Below are positions 6,358 through 6,640 of a stretch of 6,640 bases of DNA, one piece after another. The stretch spans positions 1 through 6,640 of the forward strand of contig QMTG01000061.1 of assembly GCA_003649915.1 (NCBI GenBank). The letters are read 5' to 3'. The first letter of the stretch is position 1. Each line of letters starts with the position of its first letter. Origin of the DNA: Thermoplasmata archaeon (GTDB lineage Archaea; Thermoplasmatota; Thermoplasmata; B31-G17). Made by a program: the position numbers and the translations under genes. A model generated the notes under the pieces. That model made no database searches, was not told the DNA's origin, and saw nothing but the letters and a program-made list of their open reading frames with translations.

Positions 6358-6640
6358 ATGCTTAATGCCTTAAGATTAGGCGTTGAACAGGCAAGAAAAG
6401 AAGGGGAAAAGGATAGGGAGGGCTAGGAGAATAAGTGATGAAACAATACAGCGAATAATTGAACTAAGGAAGCATGGAAAATATATACGAGAGATTGCGC
6501 GAGTAGTAGGGGTGTCGAAGAGTCATGTGTGGAGGATTGTAAAAACTGTGCATCAGCATTTTCTAACACTTATTCTTACATGTAAGCGACTTATCGTAAG
6601 GTATTTTAATAATCCTCAATTTCATTATATATCGTATGCT
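6358..6640 (+). pseudogene. Frameshifted remnant resembling a serine recombinase C-terminal DNA-binding region, open at right edge
   Basis: The ATG at 6358 opens a frame of 22 codons (MLNALRLGVEQARKEG..., stop 6424-6426). Beyond the GGGG run at 6403-6406 the homology-like reading continues in the next frame as GKRIGRARRISDE, then IQRIIELRKHGKYIREIA and VVGVSKSHVWRIVK. Removing one G joins the halves into EGKRIGRARRIS, which matches the usual ArkeGkriGRp linker of resolvase/invertase-type serine recombinases, followed by their C-terminal helix-turn-helix (about 6485-6541). No catalytic domain precedes it: TAA at 6352-6354 closes the first frame and no resolvase catalytic motif is visible upstream. 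The residues after the helix-turn-helix (from about 6548) are hydrophobic and unlike the family, yet the frame stays open to base 6640. Most likely a decayed mobile-element gene. A small standalone helix-turn-helix protein starting at TTG 6383 in the second frame is the alternative. Confidence 0.55.
6575..6600. repeat. Clustered short palindromes with CTTA/TAAG arms
   Basis: CTTACATGTAAG (6575-6586) is a perfect 12-base palindrome. After a CGA spacer comes CTTATCGTAAG (6590-6600), an inverted repeat with four-base arms and a three-base loop. The middle pair TAAG-CGA-CTTA can also pair, so four arms alternate CTTA, TAAG, CTTA, TAAG. It lies just past the recombinase-like helix-turn-helix. A protein-binding site or recombination site is possible but unproven. 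Confidence 0.45.

Noticed and set aside
6361..6374. CTTAA-TGCC-TTAAG hairpin as a regulatory element
   Set aside because: Only five-base AT-rich arms, inside the probable coding remnant; short stems like this are common by chance in such DNA.
6400..6415. Programmed frameshift at the GGGGAAAA run
   Set aside because: The needed change is +1, whereas slippery runs of this type favour -1; with no catalytic domain upstream, decay or a base error is simpler.
6160..6640. tRNA, other structured RNA or CRISPR array in the right-hand region
   Set aside because: I found no cloverleaf arms, no T-loop motif, no regularly spaced repeats and no GC-rich structured block.

Overview
The window looks like part of a euryarchaeal chromosome. 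The evidence is an archaeal-type TruA, a DUF1616 membrane protein (a family mostly known from archaea), heavy use of AGG/AGA arginine codons, and TATA-like boxes about 25-30 bases upstream of start codons that lack a Shine-Dalgarno site, as in leaderless archaeal transcripts. Thermoplasmatota (for example an Aciduliprofundum-like lineage) would fit, but this is an impression and not a proven placement.

Layout: (1) 2-820, plus strand: the 3' part of a polysaccharide-type flippase cut by the left edge, in visibly AT-richer DNA. (2) 843-3235, minus strand: a compact operon read as truA, then a MacB/LolD-type ABC ATPase, then a DUF1616 membrane protein, with gaps of 16 bases and 1 base. It converges on the flippase with only 22 bases between. 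(3) 3236-3329: a short divergent promoter region carrying the same 11-base promoter box in both orientations. (4) 3330-6159, plus strand: a trkA-trkH operon, 10 bases apart, encoding the regulatory and channel-like subunits of a Trk potassium uptake system, followed by a T run. (5) 6160-6640: AT-rich DNA with a very short open frame, a frameshifted remnant resembling the C-terminal DNA-binding end of a serine recombinase, and a cluster of small palindromes reaching towards the right edge.

TrkA and TrkH work together: TrkH conducts K+, and TrkA binds nucleotides on the cytoplasmic side and gates it. TruA modifies tRNA and shares only a transcript with the two membrane-associated genes after it. 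The ABC ATPase has no recognisable permease beside it; its immediate partner is the DUF1616 protein, a pairing worth testing. I see no convincing new defence or mobile system. The most notable points are the ATPase-DUF1616 pairing, the decayed recombinase with nearby palindromes, and the mirrored divergent promoters.
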